Source: Corydoras sp. C115 (Eukaryota; Chordata; Actinopteri; Siluriformes; Callichthyidae). Taken from it: a stretch of 64,000 nucleotides of DNA. The notes under the pieces are model-generated. The model was not told the DNA's origin, ran no database searches, and worked only from the letters and a program-made list of their open reading frames with translations. Below, in pieces: positions 11,652-26,400 of this stretch; positions within the stretch are counted from its first letter, which is position 1; each line of letters starts with the position of its first letter. A program made the translations under genes and the position numbers. The stretch covers positions 4,045,912 to 4,109,911 of the forward strand of contig JAFMOC010000023.1 in NCBI GenBank assembly GCA_019802505.1, in the 5' to 3' direction.

Positions 11652-14600
11652 GTAAACAAAGTTGACTATAAAGCATGTATGAACTCATTCAGTTATTCAT
11701 TTTCATGTAGGAGGTGATAGAACCTATATTGTGAAGGTACATTAGTGCTGAACATGAATATAAATAAAAAACAATTTACTGATGTTCATAGGCCCTGTCT
11801 ATGTACCTGGGGGGTGCACCCGCTGGGCCTGCAGGTACAGGAAAAACCGAGTCCACCAAAGACCTGGCTAAGGCTTTAGGTTTACTCTGTGTGGTCACAA
11901 ACTGTGGCGAGGGCATGGACTACATGGTGAGTCATTCTGATTCAAAATTTGGATTTTTTAAAAAGTATTTTTTGGCATTGATGGAACCCGAACCGTTATC
12001 TTTGTGCTGTGTAGTTATTCACCTTAGTTACTAAGGTCTTTATTCATTCTGATTGACTCATCTGGTTAATGTATTTGCCTACAAATTATCTGTATCCCCA
12101 GGCAGTTGGTAAAATCTTCTCTGGACTGGCTCAGTGTGGCGCGTGGGGATGTTTTGATGAGTTCAACCGCATTGATGCCTCCGTACTGTCCGTCATCTCA
12201 ACCCAGATCCATACCATTCGCAATGCCCTCATGTTCCATTTAAAAAGATTTAATGTGAGTTGGTTTGTGTCTCACTTGCTTTCCCACTGAAAAAGATTTA
12301 TAATAATCTATAGTTAATGGTAGGTGCTGGTATTTTTGAACTGGGACTCTTTTTACCTTCCCATCTAAGTCCAGATTTACAGTTGTGATCAAATTTATTC
12401 AACCCCCACTGAAATAAAGTGTTTTGGCCAGTTTGACATTGATTTGGATCATTTCAGTCATCTTATTTACAATTATATCAAAGAGGCACTTAAATTAGAC
12501 AAATATAACATAATATTTATGATGGAATAGCCACAAATGTCTTTACTGTGCTCACATCATTATCAGTTTTATTCAACCCCCTAGTGACATTATTTTTTAG
12601 TACTTAGTACAACATCCTTTTCCAGTTATGACAGCTTTCAAGCGTGAAGCATAGCTTGACACAAGTGTCTTGCAGCGACCTATGGGTATCTTAGCCCATT
12701 CTTCATGGGCAAAAGCCTCCAGTTCAGTCACATTCTTAGGCTTGCGCACTGCAACTGCCTTCTTTAGGTCCCACCAGAGGTTCTCAATTGGATTTAAGTC
12801 TGGTGATTGCGATGGCCACTCTAGAATGTTCCAGCCTTTCATGTTCAACCATGCTCTAGTGGACTTGGATGTGTGCTTCGGATCATTGTCCTGTTGGAAG
12901 GTCCAACGTCTCCCAAGCCGCAGGTTTGTGACTGACTCCATCACATTTTCCTCCCAGATCTCCTGGTACTGAAGGGAATTCATGGTACCCTGCACACATT
13001 GAAGCTTTCCTGTACCATTAGAAGCAAAACAGCCCCAAAGCATAATTGACCCCCCGCCATGCTTCACAGTAGGCAAGGTGTTCTTTTGTTCATAAGCCTG
13101 GTTCTTCCTCCTCCAAACATAGTGCTGGTCCATTGTCCCAAACAGTTCTAATTTAGTTTCATCTGACCACAGTACACCGTCCCAAAACCTTTGTGGCTTG
13201 TCCACATGACTTTTGGCATACTGCAGTCGACTTTTCTTGTTCTTTGGAGTCAGCAAGGGGGTGCGCCTGGGAGTTCTGGCATGGAGGTCTTTGTTATGCA
13301 GTGCGCGCCTTATTGTCTGAGCTGAAACTTCAGTGCCCACATCTGACAGGTCTTTTTTCAGTTCCTTAGCAGTCACGCGGGGATTTTTCTCCACATTACG
13401 CTTCAGATAGCGCACAGCAGTCGCGGTCAGGATCTTCTTTCTGCCACGACCAGGTAACGTTTCCACTGTGCCCTTTAACTTGAACTTGCGAATGATACTT
13501 CCGATAGTGTCTCTTGGAATATTTAACAACTTCGCAATCTTTTTATATCCATTGCCATTCTGGTGAAGAGCAATAACCTCTTCTCTTGTCTTCTGGGACC
13601 ATTCTCTTGCCTTCACCATGCTTGTAAACACACCAGTAGATGTCTAGAAGGAGCTGAGTATCACAGTCCTTTTAAATCTGCCTAATTGGTGCTTATCATG
13701 CTTGATTGCTGCTCGTTGACATCCACAGGTGTTTTCAATACCTGATTGAAAACACTGGAATGAACCTCTGTTCTTATGAGTGGTAGTTGTAAAGGGGTTG
13801 AATAATTGTGTCAATGAAGAAATCACAAAAAGGCCATTTAATACTTTATGACAAAAACAATTGATGCTATCTTAGTTGCATTTAGTTCTTTAACAAGTCC
13901 TTGTAAGATTTCATTATGAACACAATTACAAATGTGCACTGAATTCCATAAAACCCTTCGCAGCATATGGGGTTGAATAAATTTGATCACAACTGTAGCA
14001 CCGGACCAAAATAAACAAGATCAATCCAGAATTAAGTTAGAATTTAAAAGCTGGCCAACTCAAAATGGCCAGACAGTCTAAACTGCTTTTTTTCGTCACT
14101 TACAAATTAATAATATTCATACAAGTGTTGTAAATATACAAAAGTATCATTATAGATGTACAAGTGGATGTTTACATCAAATAAGTGTAATGCATTATAT
14201 AAATGAAACTGGTCTATATAAGTCATTTACAAAAGTGCTATCTATTTCATACTATTTACAAGGAGTGACATCATGCATGTAGTACAGTGATTCTCAATTA
14301 TTTTCTGTTAAGCCCCCCCCTAGGAAGAAGAAAACATTTTGCGCCCCCCCCCATGCACACTCACATCACCCCCCCCACATGATTTATCACCCCAAATTTA
14401 TCAAAAATGGGATAAATTATTTTTACATGCCCACTGTAGTATGATTTGTCTATAAATTTGTTATAAATACACCTCTTTTATAACAATGTATCCTTATTAA
14501 CAATAAAGAATACAAAAAAGAACGAAATATAGATCAACTTAAAACAAAGAATAATTTGATTTAATTTGTTTTTTAGTTTGTAACAGAAACGAATGAAATC

Positions 14601-17600
14601 CTTATTTAAACGTGAAACATTTTTGAACTGACTGGCATTTGATACTGAATTATGAAATGAAATAAAATTAAAAAAAAATAATAAATTGAAATTCATCAGC
14701 AACATTAATTCAGGAGCACAATTTATTAACACTTTAACCTACAAAACTAAAATGAATACAACAATTTGTGCTTGTGTTTAATGTCTCCAATGCGTCCGTT
14801 TTGCAGCACTTAGCTTTTCTGAAGTAGTTTTCATAAAGCGTTAATATTTGCTGGTTATACACGTCACGCTTACGATTTAAAAACTCAAGCAGTTATCAGC
14901 GTGATCAGGGTGTCATTAGTGACGCCTTCATTTATTTGGCTTCACGCTGTCCGCTGCCAACATTTAAAGACACAGCAGACACACCGGTCTTTCTTCGTCT
15001 CTCACCTTCGTTAGAGTTACAGTTACAGTGAAGTTACAGTTACAGTGAAGCCAGGCGCTACATTCGCTTCGACATTTAGTTTTCGGTTGACTTTTGTTGA
15101 TCTCATTATCTTCGTCTCTCTCCTCATCTCTGTTAAATATTTCTCCATGTTGTCTCTTGAGGGTTTGTTCAGTACACTTAATATCACTTGCTCTGTGATT
15201 TCTTGTTATGCGCCCCCCCATGCACCGCACTGCGCCCCCCCAGGGGGGTGCGCCCCACTATTTGAGAAGCACTGATGTAGTAGAATAAGCATTGTGCCAG
15301 AAAGTTTAGCATATTCATTTTAAACATTTACATATACATTTACATATACATTTACATATTTTTAATATATTTTTTTAGCTATGCAGTTCAGTCACCAACA
15401 AAGGTTTTCATTTATTATCTGATTAATGCAATATCATCCTGCACTCAAGTTTGTAGATCATGAGATTAGCCTGGACTCACGAATGGGAATCTTCATCACC
15501 ATGAACCCGGGTTATGCTGGGCGCACAGAGCTTCCTGAGTCAGTGAAAGCTCTATTCAGGCCTGTTGTGGTCATCGTTCCTGACCTTCAGCAGATCTGTG
15601 AGATCATGCTGTTCTCAGAGGGCTTTCTCATGGCTAAGGTAACATCACCCAGCTACTCAAGTGTCCTAAATAAATTCCCAGGTAGGGAATTTGTGACTTA
15701 TAATTCAGGTTTATGTGTTGTAGGTTCTTGCTAAGAAGATGACAGTGCTGTATAAACTTGCTCGAGAACAGCTCTCCAAACAGTCCCATTATGATTTCGG
15801 CCTGCGAGCTCTGAAGTCTGTTTTAGTCATGGCAGGAGAGCTGAAGAGAGGATCTCCTGATCTTAGTGAGGTGAAAATTAAATTGCTTATTTTGTGTTGT
15901 TGAAAAGTTACAGTATGTTTGAATATTTAAGAAGTAGAAGTACATGGACAGTGTTTGGATGCTCTGATGCAGTCCTGTAATAATGATGTTTTCTGATCTG
16001 CCTGTTTAGGATGTGGTTTTGATGCGAGCTCTGAGGGACATGAATCTTCCCAAGTTTGTATTTGAGGATGTACCTCTGTTCCTGGGCCTGATTACAGACC
16101 TGTTTCCTGGACTGGATTGCCCCAGAGTGCGCTACCCAAACTTTAATGATGCTGTAGAAGCTGTTCTGCAGGAGAACAAATATATCCTGATGCCTAATCA
16201 GGTACATTCTAAAACCCTGAAGTTTTCTTACTAATTCTGTGATTCAAAATAGTTCAAATAAGTTTAAGTTCAAGTAATTTATTTATAGAGCGCTTTTTAC
16301 AACAGTACATTGTCACAAAGCAGCTTTACAAAGTTAAAACCTTTAAACCCCCAAAGAGCAAGCCAAAGCGATACTGGCAAGAAAAAAACTCCCTTTTATG
16401 TTTTTATTTTAAGGAAAAAACCTCCTCCTTGAGTGGCCGGGCAGCGCTTATAATGTGTTGTTGAAAAATAGCAATGTATTATTAAGAATCAAAAGGTTTT
16501 TGTGTTTGTAATGTGTTTTTTGTATTTGTATTCTTACTGTATACTGTCTGACTACAGGTGGATAAAGTGGTTCAGATGTATGAGACCATGATGACCAGAC
16601 ACACCACCATGGTGGTTGGACCAACCGGAGGGGGCAAATCTGTGGTTATTAATGCTCTCTGTCAAGCGCAGACCAGGTCTCAGATTTAAATATGTGCAGA
16701 TGTTATTTCATACACACAATTAAAAAATGGTATGCATACCATTTATTTTTTTGTAGATTATGAACAGGCTTTCTAACTATGAAATGTGTACCTGTAGACT
16801 GGGACTCCTGACCAAACTGTATGCACTGAACCCCAAAGCTGTCAGTGTGATTGAGCTCTATGGCATCCTGGACCCTGTCACTAGGGACTGGACTGACGGG
16901 ATTCTGTCCAACATCTTTAGAGACATTAACAGACCTACGGACAAAAAAGAGAGAAGGTAAATAACCTGGATTTTACAGAACAGCAACAAAAACATGGAAA
17001 GTAATTAACTGTGATACATAAAAATACAAGAAAACATAACCAATCATGTGTCATCAGTGCAACTGATAAAATCTTGTAGTTGCAGTCAACTGTGACATTA
17101 TTGTTGGCACCAGTTGAGACTTGAAGCTTTCTAACTATGTATACATGGAAGATGTTTTTAATAATAAAGCTCAATACAATAAAGAACACAAATATTGGAA
17201 GCATCTACACAAGACTGAGCGTTATTGATGTGTAAAGATCTCCTGCACTGTTGTTGTACTTCATAGATATATTTTGTTTGATGGGGATGTGGATGCTTTG
17301 TGGGTGGAGAACATGAACTCTGTGATGGATGATAATAAGCTACTCACACTGGCTAACGGAGAGAGGATCCGGCTTCAGGGCCACTGTGCTTTACTGTTCG
17401 AGGTGATCATAGACTGCAGTTCATTCATTGCAAAGATGTACTTTTAGAAAGTTTATCTCCATTTCATTTTTAGATATGAACCATGAATAAGATATTAATG
17501 TTTGGCAGGTTGGAGACCTGCAGTATGCCTCACCTGCCACTGTATCGCGCTGTGGAATGGTCTTTGTGGACCCCAAAAACCTCCGTTTTCGCCCCTACTG

Positions 17601-19915
17601 GCAGAAGTGGGTAAACAACAGACCAGAAAAAGTGAGGCGCTTGACCTATAGTTCACTTTGTGGTTTTCATAAATTATATAATTGTTGTTGAATAAAATAA
17701 CTATACTTAAAAATAATTTTGCCTTTTAGGAACAAGCTGACCTGAACAATCTGTTTGAGAAGTATGTTCCCAGTGCAATAGATCTTATTGTAGAGGGCAT
17801 TGTTGATGGCAGACAAGGAGAGAAACTGAAGACAGTTGTTCCACAGACTGATCTAAACATGGTAAGAATATATAATAACATCTTAGAATGTGTAAGGTAC
17901 AGTATAAGGTTGGATCATTTCATGGATATAACGTTCTCATATTCAGCCATGATTGTTGTAGGTAATTGTTAAAGTGTCAATTATAATAATATGAGATTAA
18001 AAATGACAAAAATATTTTATCTAATATCCTCCACACCACCTAAAATGCCATGGCAATCACTTATTTACATTTTAGCAACCACAAGGGTTGTCTTCATTTG
18101 TATGTCAACTAGTGACAGTCATACAATCTCTAGCTGATTTGAAATGTAGGCAGTAACTATTTTTACTGCTGTTCTATCATGTAGATTGTGCAGTTGTCCA
18201 TGATGTTGGATGCCCTGCTGGAGTTGGATGCTGTTACTTCAGAAGAGCTGGAGTGTTTCTTTATTGAGGCCCTTTACTGCTCACTCGGAGCAACACTTTT
18301 GGATAATAGCCGTAAGAGGTTTGATGAGTTTATAAAGAAGTTGTCCCTCCTCTCAACAGTGTATGATGAGAAAACACTCGTTGGTCCAGGAGAGGTACCA
18401 GGTAAAATGGCCATTAATAATGACATCGCTGTAAAAATGTGATGTGTTTTTTAAGGTTTTAATGCAGATGTGTGTATTTATTTTAGGTTACCTGCCGACT
18501 CTTTATGATTTTCACTTTGATGCTAGCACAAAAAAATGGACTCCATGGAGTTTGCTGGTTTCCAAATACATCCACAATCCTGACCTACAGTTCTTTGATA
18601 TTCTTGGTAAATCTTTAGTTTTTGTCTTGTAGCCAGTGGAATAACCTTATTTGCCTCTTGCTCTTCAAATTAACATTACTGCACTGAAGCCATTTAAATG
18701 ATTTAACATGAAATGTTTTTTTTTTAAATGATGAACATAGCTGCAGCGGCACGGTGGCTTAGTGGTTAGCACGTTCGCCTCTCAGCGCTAGGGATTCCCG
18801 GTTCGAATCCCCATCTGGGTGGAGTTTCCATGTTCTCCCCGTGTCCGCGTGGGTTTCCTCCGGGTTCTCAGGTTTCCTCCCACAGTCCAAAAACATGGTC
18901 AAGTTAATTGAGTTCTCTAAATTGCCCCATGTAGAGTGTGTTTGAGTGTGTGATTGTGTACCCAGCGATGGATTAACGCCCTGTCCTGGGTGTATCTGCT
19001 CAGCGCCAGAGACGTTCTCCCCTGGATGGGCATGGGGAACCCCACCGCGACCCTAATAGAGGATAAAGCGGGAGATAATGAATGAATGAATGAACATAGC
19101 TGCATTGTTTACTTCCTGTGGTCTCTTTTAAATGGCTCTTTGCTGGTAAGCTTAGTACCTTCTGGCACTGAATATGCAAATGCTTAATGGTTGGGTGACA
19201 TTTTTATGGATACGCATTCGTCAAAACATTAAGGTGGAAAGTAAAACTTATTGCGGTTGTATGCTGAGTAAACTACTGTGTAGCTAGTGTGTCACTCAAT
19301 AATCGGTTAAGTCTGAAGTTTGAAAATAAGGAGATGCATGGCTACATAAAACCTTGTTAAAACCTTGTTAATCAATGAAGCATTTTTTGATTGAAGTATT
19401 TTAGTAGTTCTTGTTTTGACCTTCCTGGTTGATGTTTTAGTTCCCACCATTGACACTACTCGTACAAACTGGCTGTTGGAACAGATGGTGAAGGTGAAGA
19501 GACCAGTGGTGTTGGTTGGAGAGTCAGGAACCTCGAAAACAGCCACCACACAAAACTTTTTAAACAACCTCGACCCTGATTCCACTGTGAGTCTCATGTT
19601 CTAAATACTATTAATGAGTTTGCACTTTAGAAAACTAAATATATTTTTCCTGTTCTTCAAGATTGTCCTAACAATCAACTTCTCCTCAAGAACCACATCC
19701 ATGGATTTGCAAAGGACCCTGGAGGCCAGTGTGGAAAAGCGAACCAAGGAGACCTACGGTCCGCCCATGGGAAAGAGGCTGCTGGTGTTCATGGACGACC
19801 TCAACATGCCGCGGGTATGTTTCTTGTAGCAAGTGTTGGAAACATTGGAGTAATAATTATATTATTTTTGAAAATAAATACTGATACCAATTCACAAGTT
19901 ATACATTCATATACC

Positions 19916-19991
<76 letters not shown>

Positions 19992-22900
19992 TGTGTGAGT
20001 GTGTGTGTGTCTCTGTGAGTGTGTGCCCAGTGATGGATTAACACCCTGTCCTAGGTGTATCTGTGCAGCACTCTTTGTATTTTGTGAATTTTTTTCTGGG
20101 TGGGCATGGGGGAACTCCCCCGCAACCCATGTCCTTAGTAAAAGGTCAAGTGGAAGATAATGAGATGAGATTACTTTACTATCTAAAATGTTTACCATAT
20201 GCAAGTCTCTTTCTGAACATGGTTAGGTAGATGATTATGGTACCCAGCAGCCTATAGCCCTGTTGAAGCTTCTGTTGGATCGAGGTGGAATGTACGACAG
20301 GGGGAAAGAACTTAACTGCAAGATGCTGAAGGACATGGGCTTTATTGCAGCCATGGGTAAAGCAGGAGGCGGACGGAATGAGGTGGATCCTCGATTTATA
20401 TCTCTTTTCAGTGTGTTCAACATCCCGTTTCCAGAAGAAGAGGCATTGCATCTTATCTACTCCTCCATCTTAAAGGGACATACCCGGGTATGATTGAAAC
20501 AGCCAATTAGATTCATGTGTTCAATACTATTTAAAGAACCTCTGATGCTTAATCATCTCAACATATTCTTTAATCATAGCCATTTGAAGAATGTATTAGA
20601 AACATTTGTGACCAGCTGACCATCTGCACACTAGAGCTCTACAAAGCCATAATCCAAGACCTGCCACCTACACCTTCAAAGTTTCACTACATTTTTAATC
20701 TAAGGGATCTTTCCAGGGTCTTCCATGGTCTTACCCTTACCAACGCAGAGCGGTACAGCATACCCCATGTACTCTCATCATCTATGTGATATATTCAGTT
20801 CATTGTGGTGTCATTTCTTTTGTAACTCATTGCAGGTTTTCAATGATTGCAATGTTTGTGCGCGTCTGGAGGAACGAGTGTTTGAGGGTCTTCCATGACA
20901 GGTTAATCAATGAAACAGACAAAACTTTGGTATGTGGCCTCAGTCATGTTAGTATAAAATTATAAAGCTTAGTATTTACTACTACTGCTTATTCTGTCAT
21001 GTGGCAGCAGAGCAACATGATCTCAAAGATGCTGACTGTGACATGACTGTTAGTGACAGACAAGCCAGGATTATCCTAGATATAAGCATGAATGTTATTT
21101 AGCTGTAGACAAGTTAAGTGATAGTGTAGATCTTTAAGTGAAGCTACAGTGAGTTTCTACAGATATCATTAACCAGGCAACACTGCAGCTACTGCTTAAG
21201 TAGGGTTAATGTATCATAACTGAATTCACTTAGACTGAAAAATATTTTGTTGCTTTTATGTCAGCTGTATCTACTGTAAACACTCCTCTCAATGTCTGCA
21301 GGTGCAGGGACACATTAGGAGCATGATAGAGGTGAACTTCAGCCCTCATCTAGAATCGGCTATGAGAGACCCAATCCTGTTTGGGGATTACAGAACAGCT
21401 CTGATCGAGTCTGAGCCACGGGTCTATGATGACATTCGTGATTATGATGCCTGCAAAGTGCTTTTCCAGGTTCTGACATTGTGTATTTTTACTGTGATTC
21501 ATTAATACCACAACCTATCCACACTTACTGTTCTCCCTGGCTTCTAATACAGGAGATCCTGGAGGAGTACAATGAAACCAGATCCAGGTTGAGTCTAGTG
21601 CTGTTTGACGATGCACTTGATCACCTGAATCGAATTCATCGCATCATCAGAATGGACCGGGGCCATGCTTTATTAGTGGGAGTGGGTGGGTCTGGGAAAC
21701 AATCCTTAACCAAACTTGCTGCTTTCACTGCAGGATGCGAGGTACTGAATATTCTGTAAAACTTTTAATTATTTTTTACTAATTTTACTAATATTTGACT
21801 TCATACAATATAGACCAGGCGGCACAGTGGCTTTGTGGTTAGCATTTTCGCCTCTCAGCGCTAGGGATTTCCTGTTCGAATCCCAATCTGGGTGGAGTTT
21901 CCATGTTCTTCCCGTGTCCACTTGAGTTTCCTCCGGGTTCTCCGGTTTCCTCCCACAGTCCAAAAACATGGATTAAGGTCAATTGAATTCTCCAAATTGC
22001 CCCATATAGAGTGTGTTTGTGTGAGTGAATGTGTGCCCAGTGATAGATTGGCGCCCTGTCCTGGGTGTATCTGCCCAGCGCCTGAGATGTTCTCCCCTGG
22101 ATGGGCATGGGGAACCCCCCCGCAACCCTAATAGAGGATAAAGTGTAAGATAATGGATGGATGGAAACAATATATACCCGTAACACAAAACTAAAGCTTT
22201 ATTGTGAACATCATTCACACTACACCCTAACTTCTAGGCTTTGCAACAGTATATTTATGTTGGCAGGTGTTTGAGATAGTGCTGAGTAGAGGTTACTCAG
22301 AGTCTAACTTCCGTGAGGACCTGAAAGCTCTTTATTTAAAGCTGGGTATTGAGAATAAGAAAACAGTTTTTTTGTTTACCGATGCCCACGTGGCAGAGGA
22401 AGGGTTCCTGGAGCTCATCAATAACATGCTGACCTCAGGTATGATATTAAATATATTAAACATTCAGTTGGTGTTACAGTTCTTCTGGATATTCTTGATG
22501 ATGTTCCCTGCACATAGGTATGGTTCCAGCACTGTTCCCTGATGATGAGAAGGACTCCATTCTGAATCAACTGCGTGATGAGGCTCTAAAAATGGGAGCA
22601 GGACCCTCTAAAGAAAGTGTGTGGCAATACTTTGTAAACAAGAGTGCTAGCAATCTTCACATAGTGCTGGGCATGTCTCCTGTAGGGGATGTTTTACGAA
22701 CCCGGTGTAGGAACTTCCCAGGTAGAATGTACTGTATGTTGTGGTTTGTAATCAGTTAGGATTTTTAATTCTGCATAAATATGAGATTTGTGTGTACATC
22801 CCACAGGGTTAGTAAACAACACAGGAATAGATTGGTTCCTCCCATGGCCTCCTCAGGCTCTGCATGCAGTTGCGCAGTCCTTTTTAGGTAAGATTTTTGA

Positions 22901-23367
22901 GTTTAAGATTTTAAGACCTTATTAGTTCACGTGAGACAGTAGTTTATCTGTTACTGTACAGTTTAGATTTGTCATCCTTCAAATCCTTCATTAGTGTCTA
23001 CAGGACACTGAGTGCAGGATGTAGGCATGTTATTTCTGATCGGTTAGATGCAAATCGGATCACTTATAAGGACGCTGTGTGTTTATATTTGGTGACAGGT
23101 GAAAGTCCTATGATTCCCAAAGATTTAACACATGCAGTGATTACTCACATTTGCATGGTGCACAGCAGTGTAGGAGATTTCAGCAAAATGTTCCAACAGA
23201 AGTTGCGCCGGAGTAACTACGTAACTCCCAAAAACTACCTGGACTTTATCAGTACATATTCCAGACTGCTGGAAGACAAGGACCAATTCATTCTTGGTGA
23301 GTTCAAAATGGGTGATGATGAGTTTTTATGATTTATTTGAATATTTATTAAAGGATGTGTTTAAAGG

Positions 23368-23430
<63 letters not shown>

Positions 23431-26400
23431 GTAGCTCAATGTAAGCGCTTGGAGGGAGGTTTGGATAAACTGGAGGAAGCCAGCGTGCAGCTTGCAGAGC
23501 TGAATACCAAGCTGGCAGAGCAGAAGGTCATTCTAGCTGAGAAATCCTCTGCCTGTGAGATACTGCTGCAGGAAATCAGCACTAACAAAACTATTGGTCC
23601 GTATAAACACACAAGGATTGTTTTTATATTATTTATATTCTTTTGCCTTCAGGTTTCCATGAATTAAGTTTTATATTCCTTTTTTGCACTATTATTTTGT
23701 TTCTATATTTTGCTTCATATGTTATTTTATTGCAAAAAGACAAGCCGTCATTTGGGTATTTAAGGAAACAAATCTGTTTATAACCACCTATTGTTTAAAT
23801 ATCTTATGTTTTGTTAGCCGAGGAGAAGAAAAAACTTGCAGAGGAGAAAGGAACAGAGATTAAAGAGCAGAATAAAGTGATTGAAGTGGAAAAGAAAGAT
23901 GCTGAAAGTTCACTGGCTGAGGCTTTGCCTGCATTAGAGTCTGCTCGCATCGCACTGCAGGACCTGGATAAGGCTGATGTCACTATGATCAAGTAAAGTT
24001 TTAACTTTGAAGTCATTTCATATTAGACAACAAAGTAAAAGTTTTTTAATTATATATTTGTGCAGTGGTGGGTCATCAGGGCCTTCAAGGCTGTCTCTGA
24101 AAGCCTAAAATATCAGAATTACAGACTGCTATATTATATTTTGTCTACAAATACTTATTAAATAATTCCAAATGGTCTGTCCAGTTCTTTTCATAACATT
24201 TTCCCTGGTTGCGCTGCTTCCAGACATGTACTTTAGTGCACGTACATGTACTAAACCATTTAACCAATCACATTTCAGCATCATTGCTTGCCAGGTTTTA
24301 AATATTTCTGCCTAAGTGCAGGTGTAGGCCATGTGATAAATTTATTTTCTTGTGTTTCTGCTGTTATCATCCGACATAGGTCATTCACCAACCCACCCAA
24401 GCAGGTGCAAGTGGTGTGCGAGTGTATTCTTGTTATGCGTGGCTATAAAGAGATCAGCTGGAAAACAGCCAAGGGGATGATGTCAGAGGCCAATTTCTTG
24501 CGCTCGCTCATGGAGATGGACTGTGATTCAATCAGTAGTGGTCAGGTTAAAACTGTGAGAGGTGAGAACCTGTCTTTATGTTGTTTTCATGTGTAAACAC
24601 TGACAGGTTCCTCTTATACAATATCATTGTTTTTTAAAGGATTATGATTTAGTGTAGAACAAAAGTATACTAAATTAATTACTATGTTGTTTAGTTTGGA
24701 GTAATTTTATCAATTGCTTTAAATTAACTTTCTTTAGGTTTTCTAAAAAACTTAAACACAACAATTGAGGAGATGCAGACTATTAGTAAGGCTGGTGCTG
24801 GAATGCTGAAGTTTGTGGAAGCTGTCATGGGCTACTGCGATGTTGCTAAGGAGATCAAACCCAAGAGAGAAAAGGTATAATGCATTGTAATTATTATTAT
24901 TATTATTTGTAATTTCATTAAGAAGTTTCATTCAGCACCTATTCCATCTCTCCCAGCATAATGCACAAATGTATGCTTCCAACATTCTGGAAACATTTTG
25001 GGGAGGAAACCTTTTTTGTTCTAGCATGACTGTGCCCCAATGCAATAAGCAAGGTCTATATTTGGGTGGATTTGGCATGAAAGTAACATTAACAGGCTTA
25101 TATTGGCTTATATAGTGCCATATTGTGAGCCAGGCCCTCTCATTCATCAGTGCACTACACTACACTAGCATCAGTGTCTAACCTCACAAAAACACCCATT
25201 CCCCAACTCTGATAGAAAGAATTTCTAAAAGAATGGAAGCTGCTATATCTGCAAAGAGAAGACAACTGTCAGTGTAATGTGTAGGTGCCCCTATAGTGGA
25301 AACATTTTATGCAAATGTTTATGAACAATTTTATGTCATGTCATTGAAGAGTCTTAGTAAATTAATATGTCATGTCAAATTTATTTTCAGTTCCTTATTT
25401 ATTTTATTTTATTTTTTCAGCTGGCCAAGTTGGAAAAGAACTTTTTTCAAAGCCAGCGTGAGCTACAGCGCATCCAGGCCGAACTGGATGCCATCCAAAA
25501 TGAGCTGAGTGCTTTAGGGCAGAAGTACGAGGCTGCCATGACCGAAAAGCTTTTGCTACAGCAGGAGGCTGAGCTGATGGAGCGCAGACTTATTGCTGCC
25601 GACAAGCTTATCTCTGGACTGGGATCTGAAAACAAACGGTCAGCAGTATATTTTTTAAATATATATTTAATAAATTTAATAAATATGTAAAAAATGTTTA
25701 TAATGTTAAAATGGTAAAAATACTAATTCCTGGTCTATGTAGCTGGACTGAGGACCTCAAAGAGCTAAAACAGAGGCGAGTGCGGTTGCTCGGAGACTGT
25801 CTGATCTGTGCGTCCTTCCTGAGCTATGAGGGAGCCTTCAACTGGGACTTCCGTAAAGAAATGGTGTATGATGTTTGGCAGAAAGACGTCCTGGAGAAGG
25901 AAATCCCACTTAGCCAGCCCTTCCGCATTGAGAACCTGCTCACTGATGAGGTGGAGATCAGCAGGTATAAATAAAGATGCAGATGTGATTGTGTACTGCA
26001 TTAGCTGGTATGTATATAGACAGATTTTATAGAACTGTGTGACTGTAGGTGGGGGTCAGAAGGTTTGCCTCCTGATGAGCTGTCAGTGCAGAATGGCATC
26101 TTAACCATGAGAGCCAGCCGCTTTCCTATGTGCATCGACCCCCAGCAGCAAGCTCTGAATTGGATTAAGAAGAAAGAAGAGAAGAACAACCTCAGGGTCT
26201 GTTTATACTTTGATCACATGGTCACCACGGCAGTTCCTAGTTTTATTGATTAGACTCTAAAAGATTAATTTAATTCACAGATCTCCTCATTCAACGATCC
26301 AGACTTCCTGAAGCAGCTGGAGATGGCAATCAAATACGGGTTTCCATTTCTCTTTCAAGATGTGGATGAGTACATCGATCCTGTCATCGATGGCGTGCTG

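Noticed and set aside
12670..12972. 100-codon plus-strand frame inside the Tc1
   Set aside because: Antisense shadow of the intact transposase.
18746..18815. tRNA gene suggested by A and B boxes
   Set aside because: It is the head of a SINE with body, tail and 15-bp target duplication; no foldable acceptor stem follows.
19817..20204. Open frames across the TA repeat (YIYIYI)
   Set aside because: Pure dinucleotide translation inside a dnah10 intron.
24061..24360. Possible hAT end (CAGTGGTGGGTCATCAGGG) in dnah10 intron 32
   Set aside because: No matching opposite end or 8-bp duplication could be found.
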